DNA of 64,000 bases from a virus: IMG/VR virus record IMGVR_UViG_3300044960_000172, positions 1 to 64,000 of that record. One strand, given 5' to 3'. Shown here piece by piece: positions 44,048 through 53,757 of the stretch. The notes beneath the pieces are model-generated. The model was not told where the DNA came from, searched no databases, and saw nothing but the letters and a program-made list of their open reading frames with translations. Numbering within the stretch: the first letter of the stretch is position 1; every line of letters starts with the position of its first letter. The position numbers were made by a program, and so were the translations under genes.

Positions 44048-44974
44048 TTACGCGAAGCGTACTTTGGCTAAACCGGCAACGTTCACAACAACTTGCGAGT
44101 AAGTCTGAGACGAATAGAATCTCAGGTCATGACCGTCAACGGTCAGATGGGTAGTGGTATCATTCAGAATGTAGAACTTACCTACCGCACGCGGGTCGGC
44201 AAAGAAATACATTTCATCGTCAGCCACGATATGACGCTTGCTAGTGACTACCCAGTTGAGGTTATCGAACTTCCACTGCGAGAACCCTTCACGGAAGATT
44301 CTACCAGCAGAATCGTCACCCAACTCTTCACGACCAAGTGACATCAATCTTCTAGCAGTAACTGTATTAATTACTACAGTTACAGGCTGCAGACGATATG
44401 CCGATTTCAACATAACGGCAGCCGCTTCCTGAAGAGTTTCTCTAGTATAACCACCATAAATAGTGGCATAAGTAACGGACTGGGTTACGCTATTAACAGC
44501 GTCAGCAGCACCAACGAAGTCATTTACAGCATTAAAGAAGCCACCGTCTTCTCTAGCCAAGATATCGCGAATCATGTTATTAGCGATGACTTCCTGGATA
44601 TCCATCTCCCAGGTACCAAGAAGTTCAATATCATACAGAGCTTCATTAGTCTTGATGCGGTTAAACGTAGCACGAACACGTCTAGCCGCGATCCAGAACA
44701 TCGGAGAAGCAGAACCAAAGCCTACGCTGAAAGCAGCAGGGCTATTCGGTTCCACATCCACGATCTTGACCATAACATCAGTATCAACCTGACGATCAAG
44801 ATCGCTATACGTGATGTACTCTGGAACGAGTACCTGTCTATCTACAGCACCTTCACGCACCATTAAGCGGACCATAGAGGTCATTCTCTCCTGGGCCTGC
44901 TTAACTAGCTGAGGCGAACCAGATTGCACTTCATTAAGAAATGCTTCATTACGTAACGTAGTCTTTATGGCCAT
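44048..44974 (-). CDS. Major capsid protein, HK97-like
   Basis: 308 residues. Layout of a compact HK97-fold capsid protein: helical N terminus, E-loop-like beta region (VLVPEYITYSDLDRQVDTDV), spine helix region (LLGTWEMDIQEVIANNMIRD), a P-domain (YGGYTRETLQEAAAVMLKSAYRLQPVTVVINTVTARRLM) and a beta-sheet end (DHL...VVNVAGLAKVRFA-type). Its codons are visibly more GC-rich at third positions than the neighbours, as expected of the most abundant protein. GATAGGAGC precedes the ATG. A putative scaffold and protease gene lie just upstream in the operon. Confidence 0.75.
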   Translation of the reverse strand: MAIKTTLRNEAFLNEVQSGSPQLVKQAQERMTSMVRLMVREGAVDRQVLVPEYITYSDLDRQVDTDVMVKIVDVEPNSPAAFSVGFGSASPMFWIAARRVRATFNRIKTNEALYDIELLGTWEMDIQEVIANNMIRDILAREDGGFFNAVNDFVGAADAVNSVTQSVTYATIYGGYTRETLQEAAAVMLKSAYRLQPVTVVINTVTARRLMSLGREELGDDSAGRIFREGFSQWKFDNLNWVVTSKRHIVADDEMYFFADPRAVGKFYILNDTTTHLTVDGHDLRFYSSQTYSQVVVNVAGLAKVRFA

Positions 44975-45009
44975 TTTCTATAGCTCCTATCTATTTTAAA
45001 TGTTAATTA

Positions 45010-45618
45010 TTAAGCCGATCTCGGAATAAACCAGGTATGGAAGTTTAACACAGACTTACCATGTGCATTAGTCCCAATAGGAACAGCATTAGCTTGATTG
45101 GCAACGCTGCTAGTCAAGAAGTTTTCAGGAGTCTGGTGGAACGGGCTAGCAAAACCCACTACAGCAGGCGTGTTAGCAGCATATAAAGTTCCAGATAAGG
45201 CTTTTAACTTACCCTCTTCCCCAGAAGCAGTACCTACAGTCAGGGCATCACCATTGTTATAGGTGCCAGATACGAATTCGGTGGTTTGGAATTCATACCC
45301 TCCAGTACCAGCAAAGCAAGTGATGAAGCCTCTAGCGTTGCTAGAAATCCAGTGTCTCAGAGAAGAGTCACCAGAATCAGTACCGTCATTAGTAGTGTCA
45401 AAGTTATTAACACCGCGCCATACAAAGAACGGAACGCCTTTACCAATCGGACAAGGACCGTGAACCCATTTGCCGTTGTTATCTAAATAACCGCAGCGAC
45501 CTGCAACGGCAAAGGCTTTGCTAGTATCAGCAGGTAATACAACCTTCTGTAACATCCCGCGACCGAAATAACCGGCCACGAAATTAAGTTGATTAGTGAA
45601 TACTTGAGTTACCGGCAT
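45010..45618 (-). CDS. Probable capsid decoration / virion protein
   Basis: 202 residues. Beta-rich with many Gly/Asn and conserved-looking motifs (GRGMLQKVVLPADTSKAFAV; FITCFAGTGGYEFQ). Very strong AGTAGGAGATAAAAA ribosome binding site, second only to the capsid gene, which suggests high expression. It lies directly upstream of the capsid gene. Not recognised as a family. Confidence 0.6.
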   Translation of the reverse strand: MPVTQVFTNQLNFVAGYFGRGMLQKVVLPADTSKAFAVAGRCGYLDNNGKWVHGPCPIGKGVPFFVWRGVNNFDTTNDGTDSGDSSLRHWISSNARGFITCFAGTGGYEFQTTEFVSGTYNNGDALTVGTASGEEGKLKALSGTLYAANTPAVVGFASPFHQTPENFLTSSVANQANAVPIGTNAHGKSVLNFHTWFIPRSA

Positions 45619-45638
45619 TTTTTATCTCCTACTATTTA

Positions 45639-46022
45639 TTACAAGTATCTAGTCTTGTCTAAAGTCAAACCATCAAACTCCACATATCTGCTAGAGAATA
45701 CATTCTTACCAGAGAATCTATCACCAGCAACGGAATATGGAGTTCCAAGAGAATTAATATTAGAGTTGGCTACATTCTTTGCTACTTCACTTAAAGTAGT
45801 CAAAGCAGCAGTAGCACTTTTCAATAAATTCTCTTTCAATTTATTAGATTGATCTTCATTAATCAAGTTCGCTTCTCGCAAATCATTAATAATTTGATCT
45901 GCTAAAGACGAAGCATGCTCTTTATATTGAGCTTCCTTCGTATAATAATCACCTACTCTTTTAGTAAGCTCATTGTAGATATTCATCAAAGCAATGAGCT
46001 TCTCATTATCTAACTGTTTCAT
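45639..46022 (-). CDS. Hypothetical helical protein
   Basis: 127 residues, helical coil in the first two-thirds (LMNIYNELTKRVGDYYTKEAQ). Located between the decoration-like and scaffold-like genes. TTGGAGATCC precedes the ATG. It could be a small scaffold component. Confidence 0.6.
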   Translation of the reverse strand: MKQLDNEKLIALMNIYNELTKRVGDYYTKEAQYKEHASSLADQIINDLREANLINEDQSNKLKENLLKSATAALTTLSEVAKNVANSNINSLGTPYSVAGDRFSGKNVFSSRYVEFDGLTLDKTRYL

Positions 46023-46039
46023 GGTTTAGGATCTCCAAG

Positions 46040-47263
46040 TTATACCTTTACTCTCTTTCTAGTACTTCTAGTCAGTAATTCGGATACATAAGATTTCATG
46101 TAATCTAATGCTAATTTCTTAGCTAATGTATTGGGCTTAAATGGCTTAAGTTTACCTTCAGCAGAAGCTTTCTTAATTGCCGAAGCTAACTTAGCACCTC
46201 CTTCTCCCAATCCTTCTAACTGAGGAAGTCCTTGCTCGCCAGCAATCTGACTCAAAGCTGTTGCTAGCATTTCAAGGATTTCTTTCTCATTACTTCCTTC
46301 CGCAGAATTCATTTCATTAAGCGCACCAAGAGCTTCTTCAAGATCTAAAGAATCAGTATCAGGAGCAGACCCTTCTTCAACTGTCTTTTCAGCAGCTTCT
46401 TGGGCAGCATTTTCCGCTGCAGCAGCAGCTATCTCCTCCTTCAATCTTTTTTCGGTTTCCTCCTCAGACCCCTCAGAATCTCCAGTGGAGTTGCTATTTT
46501 TTTTTTCCTCTGCTTCAACTAAAGCATCTACAGGTTCTTTATCTTCTTGAAGGTTCGGAGCTGGGTTATCTGTATCATCGGCTGGCTCTGAATCCTCTTC
46601 TTTTTCTGTCTCTTCGTCAACTTTCTCCTCTTCAGCAGCCTTTACAATGCTTTTAGATAGCAAGTTTCCGTATAAATATTCACCTACTAACTGAGCGTGA
46701 AATTCAGCTTGCTTCTTAACAGCATCAAGCACGCCCGAAGACAATTGAACTACGTCTTCAGCAGTCTTTACATGCTCAAACTTAGAGGTATCTACTACAG
46801 CTTCTTTCTTTTCATTAGTATTTTGAGCTTGTGCAGGAACATGAGCTTGTTTTACAGGCTGTTCCTCTTCTTGTATAATGTCAAAAAGAATAGAGTTGCC
46901 AAGGCTGACAGCATCTCTCAATAACTCTTCTGTTGAAACTGCAGAAGCATGTTTCTTATACTTTTCCAAAGGAAAGTCTAGTCTGCCTACAGTTTTAGAA
47001 GGCTTCTCGTTCTTAGGATCTTCTCCTACAAAGGTAGCATCAGGATTTGGAGAAGCACCAGCTTGCCCGACAGAAGCATAAGAAATAGCGTCGTCCGGAT
47101 CCGGCAGGTCTAAAGAACCAACGCTAGCAAGCGGATCAGCCGTAGGCTTAGTTTTGCTGACAGAACTCTTGTCAGCCATATTAGTATCCGAGGCCTCTTT
47201 TACGGATGCGATATCATCCAGTAATTTAATGATTCTGTTAAAAACATGATCGTTGTTCATCAT
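46040..47263 (-). CDS. Acidic scaffold-like protein
   Basis: 407 residues. Long Glu/Ala/Asp-rich, low-complexity region (EEEKVDEETEKEEDSEPADD), typical of head scaffolding proteins, with a more ordered basic C terminus (KLASAIKKASAEGKLKPFKPNTLAKK). Segments such as PVKQAHVP and HVKTAED occur repeatedly. It lies between the protease-like gene and the capsid gene, the usual place for a scaffold. It contains an A10 tract within AAA AAA codons (minus strand, 46497-46506). CGGAGATAA precedes the ATG. Confidence 0.55.
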   Translation of the reverse strand: MMNNDHVFNRIIKLLDDIASVKEASDTNMADKSSVSKTKPTADPLASVGSLDLPDPDDAISYASVGQAGASPNPDATFVGEDPKNEKPSKTVGRLDFPLEKYKKHASAVSTEELLRDAVSLGNSILFDIIQEEEQPVKQAHVPAQAQNTNEKKEAVVDTSKFEHVKTAEDVVQLSSGVLDAVKKQAEFHAQLVGEYLYGNLLSKSIVKAAEEEKVDEETEKEEDSEPADDTDNPAPNLQEDKEPVDALVEAEEKKNSNSTGDSEGSEEETEKRLKEEIAAAAAENAAQEAAEKTVEEGSAPDTDSLDLEEALGALNEMNSAEGSNEKEILEMLATALSQIAGEQGLPQLEGLGEGGAKLASAIKKASAEGKLKPFKPNTLAKKLALDYMKSYVSELLTRSTRKRVKV

Positions 47264-48660
47264 TTATCTCCGATTTGATTAGCAAGAACAAGTACTTGTT
47301 TTAAATCGTCTCTTGTATTTTCCAGTAAGAAACCTAATTGATAAAGAGCATATTCTTTTGCCAATTCTGGATTTCTTACTTCCTGTATTCTTCTAAAGTT
47401 AGCCTGTTTTTTCAAAAAAGCAATATCTTTATTCAACTTTTCTAAATTCAGTGACCAATTTTCCTTTAACCAGTTTACTTTAATCCTATTAAGTTCACCT
47501 GAAGTATAATGTAGATATGGATTAGTTTCTAAATCAATATCTCTACTTGCAGATTTTAACAAATCTCTGAAACAAGTAGATACATCAATATGAGCATTTA
47601 CTGGATTTTTCTTTCTAATAACTGGATATATCTCACGGAAGAATACTAATGGAGGAGCCACACAAGCATATTTATTAAGTGTAGATATTACTGTAGGTAC
47701 ATGTTCATTGAGTTGAACTATAGGTCTGGAAGCGAGGGCGCTAGTATATTTATTGTACTCTGGAAGAATTCCATGTCTTTCCAGAGCTGCCATTTTAGCA
47801 ACAATAGTTAGAGTTATAGAATTAGGTTCTACTTTCTTTGATACTAACTCATATCTATGCTTAGGCTTATCAATAGTTTTATACAGAATATTTCTAAGAC
47901 CTACATCTGCTAATTTCTTGATAGAAACATTAGGATCTTTAACTAATCCAATACTAAATGCAATTCTATCGGCAGGTATAGTTACATAACTGATATCAAA
48001 GAAGACAGGATCGGGGTTCTTCACATGAAGAGTATGACCATCATCAAATGTCTTCCCTAGATTGTCTTTACAACCTCCATATTTTACACAAATATTAGGA
48101 GTACATCTTTCATATACGTTCTTAGCTTTATGACCACAGCCAGAGCAAATGTCATAGCTTACATAGCAAGCCATGCTTACTGGAATAGTCTCTCCAGAAT
48201 ATAGCTTTTCTAGCTCCTTGTCTGCTATTAGACCACCGTTTCTATCTGCAGCGGTTTTAGTTGCATTTAAAGCAGCAATAAGATCTATTCTATTTAATTT
48301 AGGATCAAAATGAGATAACTTAACAACCCCATAAGAACGGCTAGGATCGTGATGAATATGGTTTCTATACCACTTGGCTTTCTTAGTAAAAGTAGGATGA
48401 TATTTCTTGCAAACTTCTACTTCAAAAGCATCACCTACACGGTTGCAACCGTAATATTCTAAAGAACCAAGTGCTATTACATGAACATATTCTTCACCAG
48501 AAGCAGGTTTAATAAGATTCTTTACATCATGAGCAAATTCTTCGCTAGTTTCTTTGGCAAGATTCTTATAGTCAATTCCTTTAATTCCAGTACTAGCTAT
48601 CTTTACGTGGGAAACTACTTGAGATCCAAAATTCCAGGATGGTTCTACTAACTTTAGCAT
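47260..48660 (-). CDS. Probable prohead protease
   Basis: 466 residues, long for a phage prohead protease. NHIHHDPSRSYGVV (His101, 103, 104) followed by RIDLIAALNAT and then IPVSMAC (Ser162) mirror the His...Ser order of the U35/U9-type prohead proteases. A Cys-rich segment (C172, C175, C186, C191, C197) follows and may bind zinc. It precedes the scaffold-like and capsid genes in the operon, as expected. Catalytic residues are inferred, not shown. Confidence 0.5.
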   Translation of the reverse strand: MLKLVEPSWNFGSQVVSHVKIASTGIKGIDYKNLAKETSEEFAHDVKNLIKPASGEEYVHVIALGSLEYYGCNRVGDAFEVEVCKKYHPTFTKKAKWYRNHIHHDPSRSYGVVKLSHFDPKLNRIDLIAALNATKTAADRNGGLIADKELEKLYSGETIPVSMACYVSYDICSGCGHKAKNVYERCTPNICVKYGGCKDNLGKTFDDGHTLHVKNPDPVFFDISYVTIPADRIAFSIGLVKDPNVSIKKLADVGLRNILYKTIDKPKHRYELVSKKVEPNSITLTIVAKMAALERHGILPEYNKYTSALASRPIVQLNEHVPTVISTLNKYACVAPPLVFFREIYPVIRKKNPVNAHIDVSTCFRDLLKSASRDIDLETNPYLHYTSGELNRIKVNWLKENWSLNLEKLNKDIAFLKKQANFRRIQEVRNPELAKEYALYQLGFLLENTRDDLKQVLVLANQIGDK

Positions 48661-48676
48661 GTTAAATTAAAATTTA

Positions 48677-49771
48677 TTAAACATACCTATTAATCGCTTC
48701 AGCACCACCATATCCTACTAAGCCACCTGCTAGCATTGGCAATAATGAATCTCCTAATGAATCGTATCGGCCTTCCTCGTTACCATATCTACGTTGTGCT
48801 AAACCACCAATTAGTAAAGCACCTAAGCCTGCAGCTAGTAATGGAGGTATTTGTTGTTTCGGTGGACCATCTCCTTGATCTGATTCCGTTCTTTGATCTG
48901 TAGGGGCCGTTAAACTAGCGCTTGGTCCTCTAGCGTTTTGTTCTAAGCCTCTTAAAATCTGTCTATTAGTATTTTCACCCTTTGTCAGAGATTGTGATAT
49001 TTGGTGTCCTGAGCCTAGTACAGAACCACCTATAATTAAACTATTTATCAAATCGCTTATCCAGGTTGACTCTTTATTACTATTTTGAGTCGTATCAAGT
49101 GGTTGATCGGTTTTTGTTGCTTGAGCAGCATTTGCTAGTTGAGCAGTATCTGCTGGTTGATTAGTTTTTGCTGCTTGATCAGTTTTTGCTTCTTGTATTC
49201 CCTTTGCTACAACTTGTTTTAACTCATCCGGATCGAGGCTCTTAATCTTTTTTAAATTATCAGAAGTAAATCCTATATCTTGCAGTTTACTACTAAGTTC
49301 AGACTGTCTCTTGAGGAGTTCAACTAACTGCTTTTTATATTGTGGAGACCTAGGTAGTTTAACGATATTTTTTTCGTTTTCCACAAACTCTGATACTAGT
49401 GGTAGTGCCTTTTCCACTTCTCCTATATCAAGCTTATTAGTTTGTATAATTTCTTTAAGTACATTTAAGCCTCTCTCAGCAGATTGCTCGACTTTAGCTG
49501 CACCAGGCACATCTGTGGGTTTAATATCAGGTAGATTTTTTTGTGCTGCTGTTGGAGCTGCTTTTGGAGCTGCTTTTGGAGCTGCTGTTGATCTTGCGCT
49601 TGGAGGCATTACTGATGTTCCTCTTCGAAATCTTAACCATTTAAGAACATTTCTTAAAAAATCACCCGGGCCAGCTATTTTTATCATAGAATCATTATTT
49701 AATAATTCTCTAGCTATCTTATCTTCAGAATAAGACGCAAGAACTACTGGAAATACTAATTCTGGTTTCAT
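48677..49771 (-). CDS. Head-block protein with low-complexity middle
   Basis: 364 residues from ATG at 49771; a TTG nine codons earlier is less likely. It starts like a virion protein (MIKIAGPGDFLRNVLKWLRF). The middle is Ala/Pro- and Gln/Thr/Asp-rich with repeats (PKAAPKAAPTAAQ; KTDQAAKTNQPADTAQ). Two Gly-rich hydrophobic stretches (LLAAGLGALLIGGLAQ; LLPMLAGGLVGYGGAEA) near the C terminus could cross a membrane. A role in the virion or in DNA injection is possible. Confidence 0.5.
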   Translation of the reverse strand: MKPELVFPVVLASYSEDKIARELLNNDSMIKIAGPGDFLRNVLKWLRFRRGTSVMPPSARSTAAPKAAPKAAPTAAQKNLPDIKPTDVPGAAKVEQSAERGLNVLKEIIQTNKLDIGEVEKALPLVSEFVENEKNIVKLPRSPQYKKQLVELLKRQSELSSKLQDIGFTSDNLKKIKSLDPDELKQVVAKGIQEAKTDQAAKTNQPADTAQLANAAQATKTDQPLDTTQNSNKESTWISDLINSLIIGGSVLGSGHQISQSLTKGENTNRQILRGLEQNARGPSASLTAPTDQRTESDQGDGPPKQQIPPLLAAGLGALLIGGLAQRRYGNEEGRYDSLGDSLLPMLAGGLVGYGGAEAINRYV

Positions 49772-49787
49772 GTCGTAGTTACCAGTT

Positions 49788-50261
49788 CTATTTACCAATT
49801 ATTTTATCTGCTAAAAAGTTTAATAGAACTGGGATTGAGAGAGCAGCAGTAGCACCTGCAGCTGGTCCAATAAATTTGCCTGAACTAGCAGCCATATTCT
49901 TTAAAGCTGTGCCAGGGCCTTGAGTAGCAATAGCATTTGCAACTCTTGAGCCTGCGTACGTGCCGGCGGCTGTTGCGCCTGCTACGGATAAAGGATGCCA
50001 TATAGCCTTACTAACTTCTTCTTTGATTTTTGCTTTAGCGTAACTTTCTGGGTTAATAGCATTTAGTATCTTTGGATCTTGATATTCTGCAGCGGCTAGA
50101 CCTATAAGAGCGGGGATCAAAGGATTAGTGTTAGTAGCTAGAGAGATAGCTATGCCGATAGAAGGATATAAAACATGAGGATCCGATAATAACTTTCCTA
50201 CATCTAATTCAGCTTGCTTGAGAAATTCTTCTGTGTATGGGTTAACATCGTTAATGTTCAT
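49788..50261 (-). CDS. Small hydrophobic head-block protein
   Basis: 157 residues. Gly/Ala-rich hydrophobic segments (YPSIGIAISLATNTNPLIPALIGLAA; LSVAGATAAGTYAG; IGPAAGATAALSIPVLLNFLAD) suggest membrane insertion. FLKQAELDVG lies at residues 14-23. No family recognised. It could be an injected protein. The start has no strong ribosome binding site. Confidence 0.5.
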   Translation of the reverse strand: MNINDVNPYTEEFLKQAELDVGKLLSDPHVLYPSIGIAISLATNTNPLIPALIGLAAAEYQDPKILNAINPESYAKAKIKEEVSKAIWHPLSVAGATAAGTYAGSRVANAIATQGPGTALKNMAASSGKFIGPAAGATAALSIPVLLNFLADKIIGK

Positions 50262-50384
50262 GTTTAAAGTTCATTTTTAAAACAATGCTGTTATCCTTAT
50301 ATTCTAATAAATAAGATATTAAGCAATGCTTTTTGCTTTTATTAGCAACGGCATCAATGGTTATTTAATGACAATGGTAGGTGC

Positions 50385-50951
50385 TCAAGCCCTACCGCCG
50401 CCTGATCCACTGCCTTGCGTATTAGTACCTAAGGCTTTAGCTAACGCATCAATTACAGCTAGACCACCACCAGTAACTAAACCAGTACCGCCTGCGCTTA
50501 ACAGACTGATACCATCACCTTTAAGGATCTGACCCAAAATAGAAGCAAGAGCACCTACCCCAGCAGCAGGTCCATAATCAGATAAGGCGGAAGCAAGTAC
50601 ATTCTTGAGACTCTTTGCTGTAGCCCCTGGATTACTAAAAGCACCCGTGGCAGCCTCTGTCACAGGATTAATTTTCTCTCTTACAGTATCTAATCCAGGA
50701 ATCAGACCGTGCTTACCGGCACCATAAAGTGCAGCTATAAGACCACCTAAAACTAGGGGATTTAATAGCAAATCACCTAGACCACCAGGACTTACGCCTT
50801 CTAATTCATTAATACTAAATCTGCTACCAGCTGTCTTAATATTATTCTTTTTTGCAGAAGCTAATTTCTTAACCTTCTTTTGAGCAGATTCAAGTTCTTT
50901 AGAATACGATTGTAATACAAAAGCTAAACCTTCATTAGTTAGCTGAGTCAT
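50385..50951 (-). CDS. Small Gly/Ala-rich head-block protein
   Basis: 188 residues. A helical N terminus ends in NIKTAGSRF; the rest is Gly/Ala/Leu-rich with hydrophobic segments (LVLGGLIAALYGAG; LLSAGGTGLVTGGGLAVIDAL). Strong AAGGAG before the ATG. Composition resembles proteins that enter or cross membranes. Downstream, 50262-50384 is a gap of about 120 bases with short hairpins only. Confidence 0.5.
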   Translation of the reverse strand: MTQLTNEGLAFVLQSYSKELESAQKKVKKLASAKKNNIKTAGSRFSINELEGVSPGGLGDLLLNPLVLGGLIAALYGAGKHGLIPGLDTVREKINPVTEAATGAFSNPGATAKSLKNVLASALSDYGPAAGVGALASILGQILKGDGISLLSAGGTGLVTGGGLAVIDALAKALGTNTQGSGSGGGRA

Positions 50952-50977
50952 CTTTTACTCCTTAAGTAACTATTAAA

Positions 50978-51577
50978 TCATTCCTGTTGTTGTTTAAAAC
51001 TAAGGCCTAAGTCTCTTAAGAATGCAATAGCTAGTCCAACACTGGCTCCAAAGACTAGCATCAACTCTATAATTGCATCCTTATTATCTGCTTTGTCCAG
51101 GATTGTACTTGTCAATAATAAATTAATTAAACAAGACAACCCAATCAATATTTCATATTTATTATATTGAGTCAATATTGATTTTGCTTTGCTTAACATC
51201 ACCTTAGATGTTACAGAGCAAAGTTCTAGTAATGTAGTCCATTCCGGGTGAATACTAGAACATACATAAGTAATTCTTTCTGCTAAATCTTTGTAGGGGC
51301 TACCTCCATGAGTTTCTTTATTTTCATTATTAATAGTAGTAGTAACTCCGGCTAACCCTGCATAAATAAGTAGATTCAGTAATTCCATATATTTGTTTTC
51401 TTCTGGTACATTCTTCAGAGTCTCTCCTGAAATAATGTATCCAATAAAAATACCACTTAATATTCGTTGAAATAAATCTTCTGGGAGATTGGCATTCTGA
51501 TAATTGTTAATTATTTCATCAAAATTAGAGAGGATATATTCGAGTTCTTGGTTATCTGGTTGTGCTGTTATCGGCAT
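50978..51577 (-). CDS. Multi-pass membrane protein
   Basis: 199 residues from ATG at 51577; a TTG ten codons earlier overlaps the upstream stop. Hydrophobic helices: residues about 36-51 (ILSGIFIGYIISG), 62-80 (LLIYAGLAGVTT), 141-158 (ILIGLSCLINLLLTS) and 167-190 (ELMLVFGASVGLAIAFL). A membrane or injection component is possible; no holin signature. Confidence 0.5.
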   Translation of the reverse strand: MPITAQPDNQELEYILSNFDEIINNYQNANLPEDLFQRILSGIFIGYIISGETLKNVPEENKYMELLNLLIYAGLAGVTTTINNENKETHGGSPYKDLAERITYVCSSIHPEWTTLLELCSVTSKVMLSKAKSILTQYNKYEILIGLSCLINLLLTSTILDKADNKDAIIELMLVFGASVGLAIAFLRDLGLSFKQQQE

Positions 51578-51578
51578 A

Positions 51579-52877
51579 TCAAGATACGTTCTCAATGTGC
51601 TTTGCAATCTGGAGGTTAAACTTAATAAGATTAGCTACATCTAGCGGATCTAATGTACCAGTTTCTAATATCTTCTGTAGTAAAGGAACCATGATAACTT
51701 CGCGAGTCATGGCGGCTGGGGCTAGAGCAGCTAATTTTGAATAAGCATCTAGTACTTTTTCTGGTTCATATTTTGAGATTATAGGATCGTTTAACATTAA
51801 ATTAGTTAAAATAACTTTAACTACATTTGCATTGGCTTTTAATATATCTTTACTATGCTCTGGTTGAGCTTTATCTACTGGAGTAAAACTACCAGGATAG
51901 GATATAGATTCTTGATCGAAAGTTGAAGCCGCGAAATCAAATATTTTTTTACGAGATTCTTCAAATTTAGAATATGTTTCTTCTAATGAAGGAGGTTTTA
52001 TTTGTGATGAAGGGGGTGTTGCTTGTGCCGTTTTTGTTTGTTTATCTGAATTTAATTCGTTTTCTGACTGGTTAGGTAGTTTTTTTTTAAATCCTTCTAA
52101 TTTCTTGTCAATAATAGCTAATTCATTATCTAATACTTGGATTTTATCTCTAATTATATTAGCTTTCTTAGTGAACTCATTTATTCTTATAATATATCTA
52201 TAAGGTTCCAATTTATTAGAGAAGGTAGTATTCTTAGAATAATACTGTTTATTATCAGGAACTTCTGCTGCCTTTAATATTGGTCCTGACACTATATTCA
52301 AAGTCTTGCAAGTTTCATTTACTATATGAGGATCAATAGCACCATCACGTTCGTAGTAGCTTGCTATCTTTCTCAGATCAGCATCTACTAATTCATATAT
52401 CATTTTAAGTTCAGATTCTAAAATCTCTTTTTCTTTACGTTTGTATTGAATAAGCGTATTTATCTCTTTAGAGATAGATTCTACAGATCTGAACTCAGCA
52501 GCTTTAACTACTGGCTCGGGCGGACGATATCTACCGATGTCATGAAAGGCAGGAGAATATAGATAGAAAGGATCTACGTCTTCTGCCTTCTTACTTCTAG
52601 GAGTAAAAAGCTCTTTTATAACTTTCTCAGGCTCACAAAGTTCTGTGTCATATAATGCAGTAGCTCTCTTCTCATGATGAATATAATAGTTCGTAAGTCC
52701 ACTATTGTAAGCAATTCCAACTGAACGAATGTATTCTGGGGATAGATTATTCTCCTCGGCTACCTTCTTCAAAGCCTCAGTTGGAGAATGACCTTGATCT
52801 ACTAGATTATTGACACTATCAAGATATTTACTAAGTTTCTCTACTGTTCTCTCGGTTATTATCGGCACCTGTGCCAT
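51579..52877 (-). CDS. Hypothetical virion-block protein
   Basis: 432 residues, not recognised. Helical and Lys/Glu-rich, with coiled coil in the middle (KRKEKEILESELKMIYELVDADLRK). FKKKL is encoded by an A9 tract. It overlaps the upstream gene by 47 bases. Portal or neck role cannot be supported from motifs. Confidence 0.6.
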   Translation of the reverse strand: MAQVPIITERTVEKLSKYLDSVNNLVDQGHSPTEALKKVAEENNLSPEYIRSVGIAYNSGLTNYYIHHEKRATALYDTELCEPEKVIKELFTPRSKKAEDVDPFYLYSPAFHDIGRYRPPEPVVKAAEFRSVESISKEINTLIQYKRKEKEILESELKMIYELVDADLRKIASYYERDGAIDPHIVNETCKTLNIVSGPILKAAEVPDNKQYYSKNTTFSNKLEPYRYIIRINEFTKKANIIRDKIQVLDNELAIIDKKLEGFKKKLPNQSENELNSDKQTKTAQATPPSSQIKPPSLEETYSKFEESRKKIFDFAASTFDQESISYPGSFTPVDKAQPEHSKDILKANANVVKVILTNLMLNDPIISKYEPEKVLDAYSKLAALAPAAMTREVIMVPLLQKILETGTLDPLDVANLIKFNLQIAKHIENVS

Positions 52878-53757
52878 AAATCGAACTCTCTTTATTATTA
52901 GTATCGCAATCTAATATACTTAAACCAGAAACGTTTGGCAATTCTTCTAATTTAACAAAACGACTACCTACAGTCCAATTGATCTTCTTAATAACATCAT
53001 GAATTCTTTCTGTAATATCTTTATTAACGTCCCCGACATCCAAATCTTTAGAAAGCTTAGCAATCTCTACAAACTGACCAAGAATATTAGAAAAAGTATC
53101 CATATCACTAGTTTTGTTCTTTAATAATTCGACAGTTAATAACTGCTTAGCATAGGAAATACCGTCTATATTAGATAGTGAATCCGCTGAATTTAAAAGA
53201 TCTTCTGACGGACTTTTATTAATAATGAATTCCAAAGCTTCTGGAGATCCAAAGTAAGCTACGTGTTTCCACAATTTATAAGTATCAAAAGCGTCGTCAA
53301 GATAAGTATTATATATTATAGAGGAGATATAAGATTTATTCTCTATTCTATCTAAAACATTAAAAAATAAAGCTTCATATGTTTTTACTACTTGTGGTTC
53401 CAGATTAAATCTGCTAGCAATAGTGAGTATCTGTTCTCTTGCTAATATTCTTGCCTCTATTTCTTTAGAAAAAGCATTAGAATCTTCTTCATAGAGTTCC
53501 CATGCTCTGAAAGCATGGGGTAGATCTCTTTTTATAGCTAAATATTCTTGCAATGAATTAGCTTGCTTTATTCTAGAAGCTAGTTCTATGGCAATGGATA
53601 AATATTTATCTTCTTTGTCAACTAGTATTTCTAAAGAGTTATTGTCTACTACCCTGAGCGCTAATAGCCATCTCCAGTTTACAGGACGAGATGGATGATC
53701 CTTGGATAACTTTAATAGTGTTTTGTCTATATTTAGATTCAATTTATCCTGAATCAT
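52831..53757 (-). CDS. Hypothetical virion-block protein
   Basis: 308 residues from ATG at 53757, where it forms an ATGA overlap with the preceding stop. All-helical composition, no known motif. A perfect 8-bp hairpin lies at 53499-53519. It is in the head/neck operon. Confidence 0.6.
   Translation of the reverse strand: MIQDKLNLNIDKTLLKLSKDHPSRPVNWRWLLALRVVDNNSLEILVDKEDKYLSIAIELASRIKQANSLQEYLAIKRDLPHAFRAWELYEEDSNAFSKEIEARILAREQILTIASRFNLEPQVVKTYEALFFNVLDRIENKSYISSIIYNTYLDDAFDTYKLWKHVAYFGSPEALEFIINKSPSEDLLNSADSLSNIDGISYAKQLLTVELLKNKTSDMDTFSNILGQFVEIAKLSKDLDVGDVNKDITERIHDVIKKINWTVGSRFVKLEELPNVSGLSILDCDTNNKESSIYGTGADNNRENSRET

Noticed and set aside
51579-52877. Portal protein
   Set aside because: Position in the head block fits, but no portal motif is visible; the same holds for 54216-56552.
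53499-53519. 8-bp hairpin in 52831-53757 as a terminator
   Set aside because: No T-run on either side; an ordinary coding palindrome. The same applies to 16862-16880, 61009-61029 and 62884-62910.
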